Shown here one piece after another: positions 1-9,465 of a stretch of 54,869 bases of DNA. Positions within the stretch are counted from its first letter, which is position 1. Each line of letters begins with the position of its first letter. The DNA comes from Spirosoma sp. (GTDB taxonomy: Bacteria > Bacteroidota > Bacteroidia > Cytophagales > Spirosomataceae): contig NZ_JAPLET010000028.1 of the NCBI RefSeq assembly GCF_026391055.1, forward strand, positions 1 to 54,869, given 5' to 3'. The notes below the pieces were generated by a model. The model was given only the letters and a program-made list of their open reading frames with translations, was not told where the DNA came from and did no database searches. Position numbers and translations under genes: made by a program.

Positions 1-3000
1 AAGTTGCCGGTGGTGAAGCTGGCGGGTACGGTAAAGTTAGCCGGTACGCTCACCGTCACCGTGATAGGCCCTGTCGTGACCGCCGTACCGATGTTGCTCA
101 CGGAGATAGGCAACGTACTGGTCACCCCAACCGTGAGGGCCGGGAAGGGCTGGCCGATGGTGATTATCAGATCCGGTGCCGGTGCGGCTTTGACCGGTCC
201 CGCTGTCACGGGTGGTGCCTGGTTGTTAGCCGGGTTGCTGTCGCCGGGGGTGTTGACCCCACCGTTGATGGTGGGTGTGCTGCCGATGGCTGCGGCCGTT
301 GGGGTGAGGGGTACGGCTAATGTCGTACTGCTACCCGCCGTAATGGGCGTGTTGCTGGTACAGGTCACCGTGGCCGAGGCCACCACACAACCGAAGTTGC
401 CGGTGGTGAAGCTGGCGGGTACGGTAAAGTTAGCCGGTACGCTCACCGTCACCGTGATAGGCCCTGTCGTGACCGCCGTACCGATGTTGCTCACCGAGAT
501 AGGCAACGTACTGGTCACCCCGGCCGTGAGGGCCGGGAAGGGCTGGCCGATGGTGATTACCAGATCCGGTGCCGGTACCGCTGACACAGGCCCAACTGTT
601 ACGGGTGGCGCCTGGTTGTTGGCCGGATTGCTGTCGCCCGGTGTATCTACTCTACCGTTGATGGTTGGTGTACTGCCGATGGCGGCTGCTGTTGGCGTGA
701 GCGGGATAGCCAGCGTCGTACTATTGACCGCCATCAGTAGTGTAGGGCTGGTACAGGTCACCGTCCCCGAAGCTACCACACAACCGAAGTATCCGGTAGT
801 AAAACTGGCGGGTACAGTAAAGTTCGCTGGTACACTCACCGTGACGGTAATGGGTCCGGTGGTAGTCGCATTGCCAATGTTACTCACCGAGATGGGCAAG
901 GTGCTGGTCATACCCGCTACCAGAGATGGCATGGGTTGTCCGATCACAATCACCAGATCCGGTGCCGGAGCCGCTCTAACCGGCCCTGCCGTGATGGGTG
1001 GTGCCTGGTTGTTAGCCGGGTTGCTGTCGCCGGGCGTGTTCACCCCACCGTTGATGGTCGGTGTGCTGCCGATGGCTGCGGCCGTTGGGGTGAGGGGTAC
1101 GGCTAATGTCGTGCTGCTACCCGCCGTAATGGGCGTGTTGCTGGTACAGGTCACCGTCGCCGAGGCTACCACGCAACCGAAGTCACCAGTAGTGAAGCTG
1201 GCGGGTACGGTAAAGTTAGCCGGTACGCTCACCGTCACCGTGATAGGCCCTGTCGTGACCGCCGTACCAATATTACTCACCGAAATCGGTAAGGTGCTGG
1301 TGACCCCGGCCGTGAGGGCCGGGAAGGGCTGGCCGATGGTGACCACCAGATCAGGTGCTGGTGTGGCTAATACTGGCCCTGCCGTGATGGGTGGTGCCTG
1401 GTTGTTAGCCGGGTTGCTGTCGCCGGGCGTGTTCACCCCACCCGTAATGGTTGGCGTACTGCCGATGGCGGGTACTGTTGGGGTGAGGGGTACGGCCAGG
1501 GTGGTGCTGCTACCCGCCGTGATGGGGGTATTGCTGGTACAGGTCACCGTCGCCGAGGCTACCACGCAACCGAAGTCACCAGTAGTGAAGCTGGCGGGTA
1601 CGGTAAAGTTAGCCGGTACGCTCACCGTGACGGTAATGGGTCCGGTGCTGGTGGCATTGCCAATGTTGCTCACGGAGATGGGCAGGGTGCTGGTCACCCC
1701 GGCGGTCAGGGCCGGGAAGGGCTGACCAATGGTGATCACCAGATCCGGTGCCGGAGCAGCTAGTACAGGTCCTGCCGTTACGGGAGTAGCCTGGTTGTTA
1801 GCCGGGTTGCCGTCGCCGGGGGTGTTGACCCCACCGGTGATGGTGGGTGTGCTGCCGATGGCTGCGGCCGTTGGGGTGAGCGGTACGGCTAATGTCGTGC
1901 TGCTACCCGCCGTGATGGGGGTGTTACTGGTACAGGTCACCGTGGCAGAGGCCACCACACAACCGAAGTTGCCGGTGGTGAAGCTGGCGGGTACGGTAAA
2001 GTTCGCTGGCACACTCACCGTCACCGTGATAGGCCCTGTCGTGACCGCCGAACCAATGTTGCTCACTGAAATCGGTAAGGTGCTGGTGACCCCGGCGGTC
2101 AGGGCCGGGAAGGGCTGGCCGATGGTGATCACCAGATCCGGGGCCGGGGCCGCTGTAACTGGCCCAACCGTCACGCTCGGAGACTGATTGTTGGCCGGAT
2201 TGCTGTCGCCCGGCGTGTTCACCCCGCCGGTGATGGTCGGTGTACTGCCGATGGCTGCGGCTGTTGGGGTGAGGGGTACGGCCAGGGTGGTGCTGCTACC
2301 CGCCGTGATGGGGGTGTTGCTGGTACAGGTCACCGTGGCCGAGGCCACTACGCAACCGAAGTCACCGGTGGTGAAACTGGCGGGTACGGTAAAGTTGGCT
2401 GGTACGCTCACCGTGACGGTAATGGGTCCGGTGCTGGTGGCATTGCCAATATTACTTACAGAGATGGGTAAGGTGCTGGTCACCCCCGCTACCAATGCCG
2501 GGAAGGGCTGACCGATCCGTATGACCAGATCCGGTGCTGGCACCGGAGCTACCGGCCCGACTGTCACGGGTGGTGCCTGGTTGTTGGCCGGGTTTCCGTC
2601 GCCGGGGGTGTTCACCCCGCCGTTTATGGTGGGTGTGTTACCTGTGGCTGCTGCCGTTGGCGTAAGGGGTACAGCCAGGGTGGTGCTGCTACCCGCCGTG
2701 ATGGGGGTGTTGCTGGTACAGGTCACCGTTGCCGAGGCCACCAAGCAACCGAAGTCGCCAGTCGTAAAGCTGGCGGGAACCGTAAAGTTGGCTGGTACGC
2801 TCACCGTGACTGTGATGGGTCCCGTTGTTACAGCACTCCCAATATTACTCACGGAGATGGGCAGGGTACTGGTTAACCCGGCCGTCAGGGCCGGGAAGGG
2901 CTGGCCGATGGTGACCACCAGATCAGGAGCAGGAGCGGCTAACACAGGACCGGCCGTAACAGGTGGTGCCTGGTTGTTGGCTGGGTTGCTGTCGCCGGGG

Positions 3001-5285
3001 GTGTTCACCCCGCCGTTTATGGTGGGTGTGTTACCTGTGGCTGCTGCCGTTGGCGTAAGGGGTACGGCCAGGGTGGTGCTGCTACCCGCCGTGATGGGCG
3101 TGTTACTGGTACAGGTCACCGTCGCCGAGGCTACCACGCAACCAAAGTCGCCCGTGGTGAAGCTGGCAGGAACCGTGAAGTTAGCTGGTACGCTCACCGT
3201 GACGGTAATGGGTCCGGTGCTGGTGGCATTACCAATGTTGCTCACGGAGATGGGTAAGGTGCTGGTGACCCCAGCGGTCAGGGCCGGGAAGGGCTGACCG
3301 ATTCGTACGACCAGATCCGGTGCTGGCGCGACTAACACAGGGCCGACCGTTACGGGTGGTGCCTGGTTGTTGGCCGGGTTGCTGTCGCCGGGGGTGTTCA
3401 CCCCACCGTTGATGGTCGGTGTGCTGCCCACCGCTCCCGGTGTTGGGGTAAGCGGTACAGCTAGCGTGGTGCTGCTACCCGCCGTAATGGGCGTGTTACT
3501 GGTACAGGTGACCGTGGCCGAAGCCACCACACAACCGAAGTTACCGGTGGTGAAACTGGCGGGTACGGTAAAGTTGGCTGGTACACTCACCGTGACGGTA
3601 ATGGGTCCGGTGCTGGTGGCAGTGCCAATATTACTCACCGAAATAGGCAGGGTGCTGGTCACCCCGGCGGTCAGGGCCGGGAAGGGCTGGCCGATGGTGA
3701 TCACCAGATCTGGTGCCGGAGCAGCTAACACCGGGCCTGCCGTTAAGAGCGGAGCCAGGTTATTAGCCGGGTTGCTGTCGCCGGGCGTGTTTACCTCACC
3801 CGTGAAGGTAACGGTGCTACCTACCGCTGCTGCCGATGGCGTGAGCGGTACAGCTAGCGTGGTGCTGCTACCCGCCGTAATGGGCGTGTTGCTGGTACAG
3901 GTGACCGTCGCTGAGGCCACCACACAACCAAAGTCGCCAGTCGTAAAGCTGGCGGGAACCGTAAAGTTGGCTGGCACGCTTACCGTGACGGTAATGGGTC
4001 CGGTGCTGGTGGCATTGCCAATGTTGCTCACGGAGATGGGCAGGGTACTGGTTACACCCGCTACCAGTGCCGGGAAGGGTTGACCGATCCGTATGATCAG
4101 ATCCGGTGCCGGAGCGGCTGTCACCGGCCCTACCGTAATGGGTGATGCCTGGTTATTGGTCGGGTTGCTATCACCCGGTGTGTTGACGCCACCGTTGATG
4201 GTGGGTGTGCTGCCCACTGCTGCGGCCGTTGGGGTGAGGGGTACGGCCAGGGTGGTGCTGCTGCCCGCCGTGATGGGGGTGTTGCTGGTACAGGTGACCG
4301 TCGCTGAGGCCACCACACAACCAAAGTTGCCGGTGGTGAAGCTGGCAGGAACCGTGAAGTTGGCTGGCACGCTTACCGTGACGGTAATGGGTCCGGTGCT
4401 GGTGGCATTGCCAATGTTGCTCACGGAGATGGGTAAGGTGCTGGTGACCCCGGCGGTCAGGGCCGGGAAGGGCTGACCGATGGTGACCACCAGATCCGGT
4501 GCCGGAGCAGCTAACACCGGCCCTACCGTAATGGGTGGTGCCTGGTTATTGGTCGGGTTACTGTCGCCGGGGGTGTTACTGCCACCGTTGATGGTTGGCG
4601 TGCTGCCCACTGCTGCGGCTGTTGGGGTGAGGGGTACGGCTAATGTCGTACTGCTGCCCGCCGTGATGGGGGTGTTGCTGGTACAGGTCACCGTGGCCGA
4701 AGCCACCACACAACCGAAGTTGCCCGTGGTAAAACTAGCCGGTACGGTGAAGTTAGCCGGTACGCTCACCGTGACGGTAATGGGTCCCGTTGTTACAGCA
4801 CTCCCAATATTACTCACGGAGATGGGCAGGGTGCTGGTGACCCCGGCCGTTAGTGCCGGGAAGGGCTGGCCGATGGTCGTAACCAGATCGGGAGCAGGGG
4901 CGGCTAACACGGGCCCGACCGTTAACGGCGCGGCTGCATTGTTCGCCGGATTACTATCGTTGGGGTTGGCGACTATACCATTGAAGGTAACGGTGCTACC
5001 CACGGCGGCTGCCGATGGCGTAAGCGGTACGGCCAGGGTGGTGCTGCTGCCCGCTGTGATGGGGGTCGTACTGGTACAGCTTACCGTGGCCGAGGCCACC
5101 ACACAACCAAAGTCGCCGGTGGTGAAGCTGGCAGGCACTGTCACGTTAGCCGGGATAGTTACTGTTACCGTAACGAGTCCGATGGTTGATCCTAATCCTA
5201 TGTTACTGACCGAGACGGGCAGGGTGCTCGTTACCCCCGCTGTGAGTGCCGGGGTGGGCTGACCGAAACTCATGATCAGATCAGG
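1..5285 (-). repeat. Tandem repeat array, exact 393-bp period
   Basis: The same anchor sequence recurs at 1, 394, 787, 1180, 1573, 1966, 2359, 2752, 3145, 3538, 3931, 4324, 4717 and 5110, always exactly 393 bp apart, so no indel has become fixed in any unit. Units are near-identical at DNA level, with scattered and patchy differences. The coding frame is preserved throughout (131 codons per unit). The unit nearest the N-terminus (about 4893-5285) is the most divergent. Confidence 0.95.
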
Positions 5286-6044
5286 CGTAGCGAGGGTGCC
5301 AAATGTCAATGCACTGTAGGTATCTGGAATAAAGGAGGTGCTGGAGGTGATTGTTCCCACGCCCCCCAGGGTGCCGGTGATCGACGCCTGACCCAGGTTC
5401 TCCCACTTGCTGGTCGACGTATTATAGCCAACGACAATAAGTCGGGACGCTATGCCCCCAGCCAGGGTATTGAGATCACTGGCGGCATTCCAGGTTAAGG
5501 TTACGGTAGTCGCTGCGGTACCGTTCAAATCCCAGTATTCGACCGGACTCACGCCCGTTACTCCCGTGCCCAGGTTGCCCGTTGGGAACGGGGCTCCGGT
5601 GGGCAGGGTGGCCGCAGAAGGATTTGTACTGAAGTACGCGGCATCATAGGCCGTCGATGAAGCGGGGGCCGGAATACTCAATGCCCGGTAGGCGGTTCCA
5701 CTCCCGATGGGGAACGTAAACGCCGATGTGCCGTAGGTACGGACATAGCCGTTTACGTGCGCATTATCAGCAGCACCGGTCCAACTGGCACCCGGCGCAA
5801 AGCTAAAGTACCCCGGAACCGGACTTCGGTCGGTCAGGATAATTCCGGGCAACGTGCCACTCCCCCCGCTCTGGAACGAGTGGGCACCAAAAACGGTGGT
5901 TTCGGCGCCTGTCGGAATAAACGCATTGCCCTGACTTCCCGACTGGGCATGCGCCAGATGGCCTATTCCGGTCAGGTTGATCAGAATAAGCATACTGGCT
6001 AGTATACGATGCAGTAGGTACTGCTTAGTAAAGGTTGACCTCAT
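1..6044 (-). CDS. Giant secreted surface protein of tandem DUF11-like repeats (3' end outside window)
   Basis: The minus-strand frame is open from an ATG at 6044 to the left edge, giving at least 2014 residues with no stop. Residues 1-33 form a signal peptide ending in AHAQ. Residues about 34-250 are a unique N-terminal region. From residue about 254 a 131-residue unit repeats: 13 complete copies plus 58 residues of a fourteenth, each starting with PDL and ending near DSNPANN, as in DUF11/TIGR01451 repeats. Units contain almost no charged residues and one Cys pair eight residues apart (CVVASATVTC), so a disulfide per unit is likely. It is probably a cell-surface stalk or adhesin. The C-terminus is not visible; a T9SS sorting domain would be expected. 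It is last of four co-directional genes for exported proteins. The family call is by motif resemblance; the repeat architecture is directly seen. Confidence 0.85.
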   Translation of the reverse strand, partial: MRSTFTKQYLLHRILASMLILINLTGIGHLAHAQSGSQGNAFIPTGAETTVFGAHSFQSGGSGTLPGIILTDRSPVPGYFSFAPGASWTGAADNAHVNGYVRTYGTSAFTFPIGSGTAYRALSIPAPASSTAYDAAYFSTNPSAATLPTGAPFPTGNLGTGVTGVSPVEYWDLNGTAATTVTLTWNAASDLNTLAGGIASRLIVVGYNTSTSKWENLGQASITGTLGGVGTITSSTSFIPDTYSALTFGTLATPDLIMSFGQPTPALTAGVTSTLPVSVSNIGLGSTIGLVTVTVTIPANVTVPASFTTGDFGCVVASATVSCTSTTPITAGSSTTLAVPLTPSAAAVGSTVTFNGIVANPNDSNPANNAAAPLTVGPVLAAPAPDLVTTIGQPFPALTAGVTSTLPISVSNIGSAVTTGPITVTVSVPANFTVPASFTTGNFGCVVASATVTCTSNTPITAGSSTTLAVPLTPTAAAVGSTPTINGGSNTPGDSNPTNNQAPPITVGPVLAAPAPDLVVTIGQPFPALTAGVTSTLPISVSNIGNATSTGPITVTVSVPANFTVPASFTTGNFGCVVASATVTCTSNTPITAGSSTTLAVPLTPTAAAVGSTPTINGGVNTPGDSNPTNNQASPITVGPVTAAPAPDLIIRIGQPFPALVAGVTSTLPISVSNIGNATSTGPITVTVSVPANFTVPASFTTGDFGCVVASATVTCTSNTPITAGSSTTLAVPLTPSAAAVGSTVTFTGEVNTPGDSNPANNLAPLLTAGPVLAAPAPDLVITIGQPFPALTAGVTSTLPISVSNIGTATSTGPITVTVSVPANFTVPASFTTGNFGCVVASATVTCTSNTPITAGSSTTLAVPLTPTPGAVGSTPTINGGVNTPGDSNPANNQAPPVTVGPVLVAPAPDLVVRIGQPFPALTAGVTSTLPISVSNIGNATSTGPITVTVSVPANFTVPASFTTGDFGCVVASATVTCTSNTPITAGSSTTLAVPLTPTAAATGNTPTINGGVNTPGDSNPANNQAPPVTAGPVLAAPAPDLVVTIGQPFPALTAGLTSTLPISVSNIGSAVTTGPITVTVSVPANFTVPASFTTGDFGCLVASATVTCTSNTPITAGSSTTLAVPLTPTAAATGNTPTINGGVNTPGDGNPANNQAPPVTVGPVAPVPAPDLVIRIGQPFPALVAGVTSTLPISVSNIGNATSTGPITVTVSVPANFTVPASFTTGDFGCVVASATVTCTSNTPITAGSSTTLAVPLTPTAAAIGSTPTITGGVNTPGDSNPANNQSPSVTVGPVTAAPAPDLVITIGQPFPALTAGVTSTLPISVSNIGSAVTTGPITVTVSVPANFTVPASFTTGNFGCVVASATVTCTSNTPITAGSSTTLAVPLTPTAAAIGSTPTITGGVNTPGDGNPANNQATPVTAGPVLAAPAPDLVITIGQPFPALTAGVTSTLPISVSNIGNATSTGPITVTVSVPANFTVPASFTTGDFGCVVASATVTCTSNTPITAGSSTTLAVPLTPTVPAIGSTPTITGGVNTPGDSNPANNQAPPITAGPVLATPAPDLVVTIGQPFPALTAGVTSTLPISVSNIGTAVTTGPITVTVSVPANFTVPASFTTGDFGCVVASATVTCTSNTPITAGSSTTLAVPLTPTAAAIGSTPTINGGVNTPGDSNPANNQAPPITAGPVRAAPAPDLVIVIGQPMPSLVAGMTSTLPISVSNIGNATTTGPITVTVSVPANFTVPASFTTGYFGCVVASGTVTCTSPTLLMAVNSTTLAIPLTPTAAAIGSTPTINGRVDTPGDSNPANNQAPPVTVGPVSAVPAPDLVITIGQPFPALTAGVTSTLPISVSNIGTAVTTGPITVTVSVPANFTVPASFTTGNFGCVVASATVTCTSNTPITAGSSTTLAVPLTPTAAAIGSTPTINGGVNTPGDSNPANNQAPPVTAGPVKAAPAPDLIITIGQPFPALTVGVTSTLPISVSNIGTAVTTGPITVTVSVPANFTVPASFTTGN

Positions 6045-6164
6045 TGCCCATTTGGTTTATTTAGTAAAAACAGGTATTGGTAAATAATATCGGCTGTGGG
6101 TAAACAGACCGACAGGTATCAAAAAAGAACGATTCGCCAGTGACACCAACTCCGGCTTGTGGTC

Positions 6165-6201
6165 GGCATGGCAAACCAACCGGTCGGCCATGCCTTTTTT
6201 T
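6165..6201 (+). terminator. Hairpin with T-tract between two minus-strand genes
   Basis: GGCATGGC (6165-6172) pairs perfectly with GCCATGCC (6187-6194) and is followed by seven T on the plus strand. The T-tract points the wrong way for the flanking minus-strand genes. It could still end or process the TPR transcript, or stop antisense transcription toward the TPR gene. Confidence 0.45.
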
Positions 6202-6227
6202 AATTACGTGTTAGAACCAGCTTCCAT

Positions 6228-6974
6228 TTACTTGGCGGCTATGGCGTTTGCCACAGTCAAATTGTTTTTAGCCTGCTCGAAATCAGGGTTTAATTTCAGG
6301 GCCTCATTAAACGCAGCCAGGGCCATGTCTCTTTTCTTCAGTTCCAGCAGGATAAGCCCCTGGAGATTTAGCAGCCCCGCCCGAAACGCTACGGTCTGTA
6401 CTTGCTTGCCATCCAGCATAGCAACCTGTAGCTGCGAACTATCTGTAGCAGGCACTACCTTCAGGAGTTGCTCGGCGGTGAGGGCCGCTTCGCCCATTCG
6501 TTTGATGTCGTATTCCAGCTTTAGTTTCTCGAAGCCAAAAACTGGTTTTTGGGTTTTCTCGAACAGTGCCCCATAGGCGTCTATGGCCTTCACCCAATTC
6601 TTTAGCTGACTATTCGCCAGGGCCTTCACTTCCATCCGCAGGTCCGAATAGCCTTTGGCGGCTAGCTGTACTTCGGCCAGCCTGCCGGCTTGAACAAACT
6701 GCCCCGTTTGGGCATACACCAGTGCCAGCGTATCGGCATACGGCGCTCCGGTGGGGTTGGCCGCCAGGATGTAATGAAGGGCCGATATGGCCGTAGCATA
6801 ATCCTGCAACGACATCGCGTTTCGGTACACGGCCAGGTGGGCATCCGGATACGCACCGGGCACGACCGGTTGTTTGGCCGGTTGCGTGGGCTGGGCTTTT
6901 TGCCCCATAACGAGACTGGTGGTTACCAGTAGCAGCACCAGCGAGCGGCTGCTAAATTGGATATAGCGTTGCAT
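6228..6974 (-). CDS. Secreted tetratricopeptide-repeat protein
   Basis: 248 residues. Residues 1-25 are a signal peptide (hydrophobic SLVLLLVTTSLVMG). The mature part is helical with TPR-like units: one around residues 45-75 (MSLQDYATAISALHYILAANP), and the clearest near the C-terminus around 205-238 (NLQGLILLELKKRDMALAAF, then LNPDFEQAKNNL). It probably acts as a periplasmic or outer-membrane-associated scaffold. It lies 98 bp after the tail-fibre-like gene and 183 bp before the giant repeat gene on the same strand, so a role in export or assembly of those proteins is an inference. No catalytic motif was seen. Confidence 0.7.
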   Translation of the reverse strand: MQRYIQFSSRSLVLLLVTTSLVMGQKAQPTQPAKQPVVPGAYPDAHLAVYRNAMSLQDYATAISALHYILAANPTGAPYADTLALVYAQTGQFVQAGRLAEVQLAAKGYSDLRMEVKALANSQLKNWVKAIDAYGALFEKTQKPVFGFEKLKLEYDIKRMGEAALTAEQLLKVVPATDSSQLQVAMLDGKQVQTVAFRAGLLNLQGLILLELKKRDMALAAFNEALKLNPDFEQAKNNLTVANAIAAK

Positions 6975-7071
6975 AGCTATTTGTTATGAACAGAAGAGCC
7001 CCTCCCCACCGGGGCACCCACCAAAAAGCGGGCACCCCAGTGGCGGGCGATTCTCTTAACAGAATAAAGTC

Positions 7072-8730
7072 TTACTGTTTTACGTGAACGATACCGGTAG
7101 CATCCTGAAAGAAAGCACCGGCCGTTAACCCGCCACCGCCAGCGGCAGCATCGGTGGCATAAACGGGAAGCCCGACAACCTGTAATTTCGAGGTTGGCGT
7201 AGCCGTTCCAATACCCACCTTCCCAGCGAAGTAGTTGTTATCTACTGGACCTGCTTGGTAAATACCATACCCTAATGCCGTAGCACCAGATTGATTTATA
7301 AAAATGCCATAGGTGTTGGTTCCTGATGCATTAATAATCAATCCTGTTGCATTATCGATAGTGCTACCAATACTATTACCAACGTTTAAACGTGCACCAA
7401 CGGCGTCTGTGATACGGCCACCACCACTGTTGGCGAAATCCACGTTGATTCCAGCAGTTTTAGTACTAATAGTACCTGTTCCTTCGTGGACCCAATTAAC
7501 TGCAAGACCGTACACGTCTCCACCTGTAATATTGTTGGCACCTTGCACGTGCAATAAGGAATGTACAGCCCTTGCATTTAAGTTGGCAGCACCCGTAGGA
7601 TTAAGTGCTACTTCAGTTATATTTCCATTGAGGTAGCCTGAAACATCCGTAAAGGTTTTTTGTAACCCAAACATCGAATTCGCTGTCCCATAGAACAGGG
7701 TATTATTGGGATCAGTTGTTCCAACTCCCACTCTACCAGCGAAGTAGTTTTTATCATTTACGCCTTTTTGGTAAACACCCCATCTATTTTGGCCCACCAA
7801 ATTATCTATATAAAGGCCAAAAGAATTGGTGATATTTGCATTATTTCCACCTTGAGTAGCCGCATAGCTATATGCATTTGTTATGGTTCCGTTGACACCT
7901 ATTACAGATGATCTGTTACCATACGCATCATCAATTGAGCCAGTACTACCATTTATGGCATAAGAATTTACACCTACTGCTGTAGTTATTTTCCCCGATC
8001 CCCAATTTTGTGCGTCTGCATTTAAACCCAAAAAACCTTGGGTAATGTTACCCGAGCCGTGGTGTTCAAAATTACTCGCTATGCCTATCATATCAGCCCC
8101 TGAATAATTGGCAGAACCAGAAGTGTGCATAAGGCTATGAATGTTTCGGTAATAGTTTCCAGAAACGTCAGATGCAGGGTTAAGTAACCTGGATGCAACG
8201 ATGGTATTAGTAGTGCCGCCACTAAGCATATCGGTATTAACAGCATCGCCTTGTACTGCCAACAGTGAAGATGAATTGGTTAATCCAAAAAACTGCATCA
8301 CATCGGGGTCGGTGTTAAAATTACCAATGGCAGCTTTGCCCTTGTAGTAAATTTTCTCCGTGTTTGACACCGACCCGGTGTTGGTAGCCGTACTGAACCA
8401 GGGCTCGGCACCCGCACCCGACACTTTCACCCATTTGAGGCCATCGTTGTAGTAGTAACCCGGCGTTACATCGCCCGCCGTGGCGGTGTTGTAAACAGTC
8501 ATACCGGCCACGTGGCTGGCCAGGGGCGTAAAGGCGGTGGTGCTGGTGAGAGCCACGCGGGGCAGCAGAAAGCCCTGTTTGGTACCGCCAGTAATGGCGT
8601 CTACCTGAAACACGGCGCTGGGGTCGATGGTGGTGGGGTTGGCCCCTACCTTCATCTGGGCACTGGCACTCAGGGCACTCAGCAAGCCAAAGCCGCTGGC
8701 CAACAATACTTTTAAGGTAGATGTTTTCAT
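7072..8730 (-). CDS. Secreted tail-fibre-like repeat protein
   Basis: 552 residues with a signal peptide (residues 1-24, ending SASAQ). The N-terminal part has the pattern VGANPTTIDPSAVFQVD then TKQGFLLPRV, common in Bacteroidota surface proteins that resemble phage tail fibres. The middle contains an internal duplication: two blocks of about 180 residues, each with HSL(M/L)H, a G-N-I-T segment, a GI-rich beta stretch, and a closing module (NYFAGRVGVGTTDP and NYFAGKVGIGTATP). A trimeric beta-rich fibre is plausible but inferred. No phage genes are nearby and no S74 chaperone domain was seen, so it is read as a host surface protein. The central part of the gene looks more AT-rich than its neighbours. 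Confidence 0.65.
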   Translation of the reverse strand: MKTSTLKVLLASGFGLLSALSASAQMKVGANPTTIDPSAVFQVDAITGGTKQGFLLPRVALTSTTAFTPLASHVAGMTVYNTATAGDVTPGYYYNDGLKWVKVSGAGAEPWFSTATNTGSVSNTEKIYYKGKAAIGNFNTDPDVMQFFGLTNSSSLLAVQGDAVNTDMLSGGTTNTIVASRLLNPASDVSGNYYRNIHSLMHTSGSANYSGADMIGIASNFEHHGSGNITQGFLGLNADAQNWGSGKITTAVGVNSYAINGSTGSIDDAYGNRSSVIGVNGTITNAYSYAATQGGNNANITNSFGLYIDNLVGQNRWGVYQKGVNDKNYFAGRVGVGTTDPNNTLFYGTANSMFGLQKTFTDVSGYLNGNITEVALNPTGAANLNARAVHSLLHVQGANNITGGDVYGLAVNWVHEGTGTISTKTAGINVDFANSGGGRITDAVGARLNVGNSIGSTIDNATGLIINASGTNTYGIFINQSGATALGYGIYQAGPVDNNYFAGKVGIGTATPTSKLQVVGLPVYATDAAAGGGGLTAGAFFQDATGIVHVKQ

Positions 8731-8820
8731 TGGTTTCTTAATTGGATATTAGTCCGTTTAATGATCTATACTCAGTATACCGGCTGCCTCAGGTAGCCGG
8801 TCGTTAGCGGATCAATCAAA

Positions 8821-9465
8821 TCAGGCTTTGGGCGGAGGAGCGTCCACCTCATCGTAAATAGACCGTTGCACAGTCGCGTTTAGGTCTATCAGCGCGTTAT
8901 CGGCCGCGTCGGCAAACGTGTGTGTGCGCCAGGCATCAGCTGGTAATACGCCGTTTAGGTTCGACGCGCCCGCACCTCCTCCTGCCGTCAGGGGTTGGTT
9001 GTCGGGCCTGAATTCGGTTTCTACAACAACGGCGCTTTGCCCAATCACCCGGATATGCTGCCGGTCGCGGGCGGCTATCACGTCGGCGTTGGGGACGATA
9101 AGCTGCGCATCAATCAGGCGAAGTTCGCCCTGAGGAATACTCAATTTTTTAATAACTACCAGATCCGATACCACATCGACACCCGCCGGGTTTTCGATCG
9201 TTAAACGACTGAGGCTATGGCCTTTGGCGTCGATAGTCTGGCTGATGGGCGCGGCCATAATCAGTTCGCCATCGCCGAGCACATCGGCTTCCAGCGTCAA
9301 CTGATCGCCAAATAGGGCTACCTGTGACAACGGTGCTATATATACGTCATCCTGCACCATCACCCCAGTCTGGGCAATGGCAGCGTTGCTCAATAACAGG
9401 CAACTCAGGATAGCGAAACTAAACAGCGTTTTCACGTTCGTCAGCAGGTGATCTAGTTTGGGCAT
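8821..9465 (-). CDS. Small secreted protein, unknown function
   Basis: 214 residues. The N-terminus has a hydrophobic segment ending SNAAIAQ, consistent with a signal peptide of about 32 residues; the first ATG was kept as start. The mature chain is beta-rich (GVMVQDDVYIAPLSQVALFG, then LTIENPAGVDVVSDLVV), like autotransporter-type or adhesin beta-repeat segments, and ends in a proline-rich tail (DEVDAPPPKA). It is not recognised as a named family. It is the first of the four co-directional genes, 90 bp before the tail-fibre-like gene. Confidence 0.6.
   Translation of the reverse strand: MPKLDHLLTNVKTLFSFAILSCLLLSNAAIAQTGVMVQDDVYIAPLSQVALFGDQLTLEADVLGDGELIMAAPISQTIDAKGHSLSRLTIENPAGVDVVSDLVVIKKLSIPQGELRLIDAQLIVPNADVIAARDRQHIRVIGQSAVVVETEFRPDNQPLTAGGGAGASNLNGVLPADAWRTHTFADAADNALIDLNATVQRSIYDEVDAPPPKA

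Noticed and set aside
4..5262. Long plus-strand reading frames (up to 573 codons) across the repeat array
   Set aside because: They are antisense shadows of the in-frame 393-bp repeat; the minus-strand frame has a signal peptide, one uninterrupted frame and a recognisable repeat family.
1..5285. CRISPR or satellite-type DNA repeat
   Set aside because: Unit length is 393 bp with no spacers and the array is fully coding.
7072..8730. Prophage remnant suggested by tail-fibre-like protein
   Set aside because: No integrase, capsid, portal, lysis or att-like repeat nearby, and the protein has a signal peptide.
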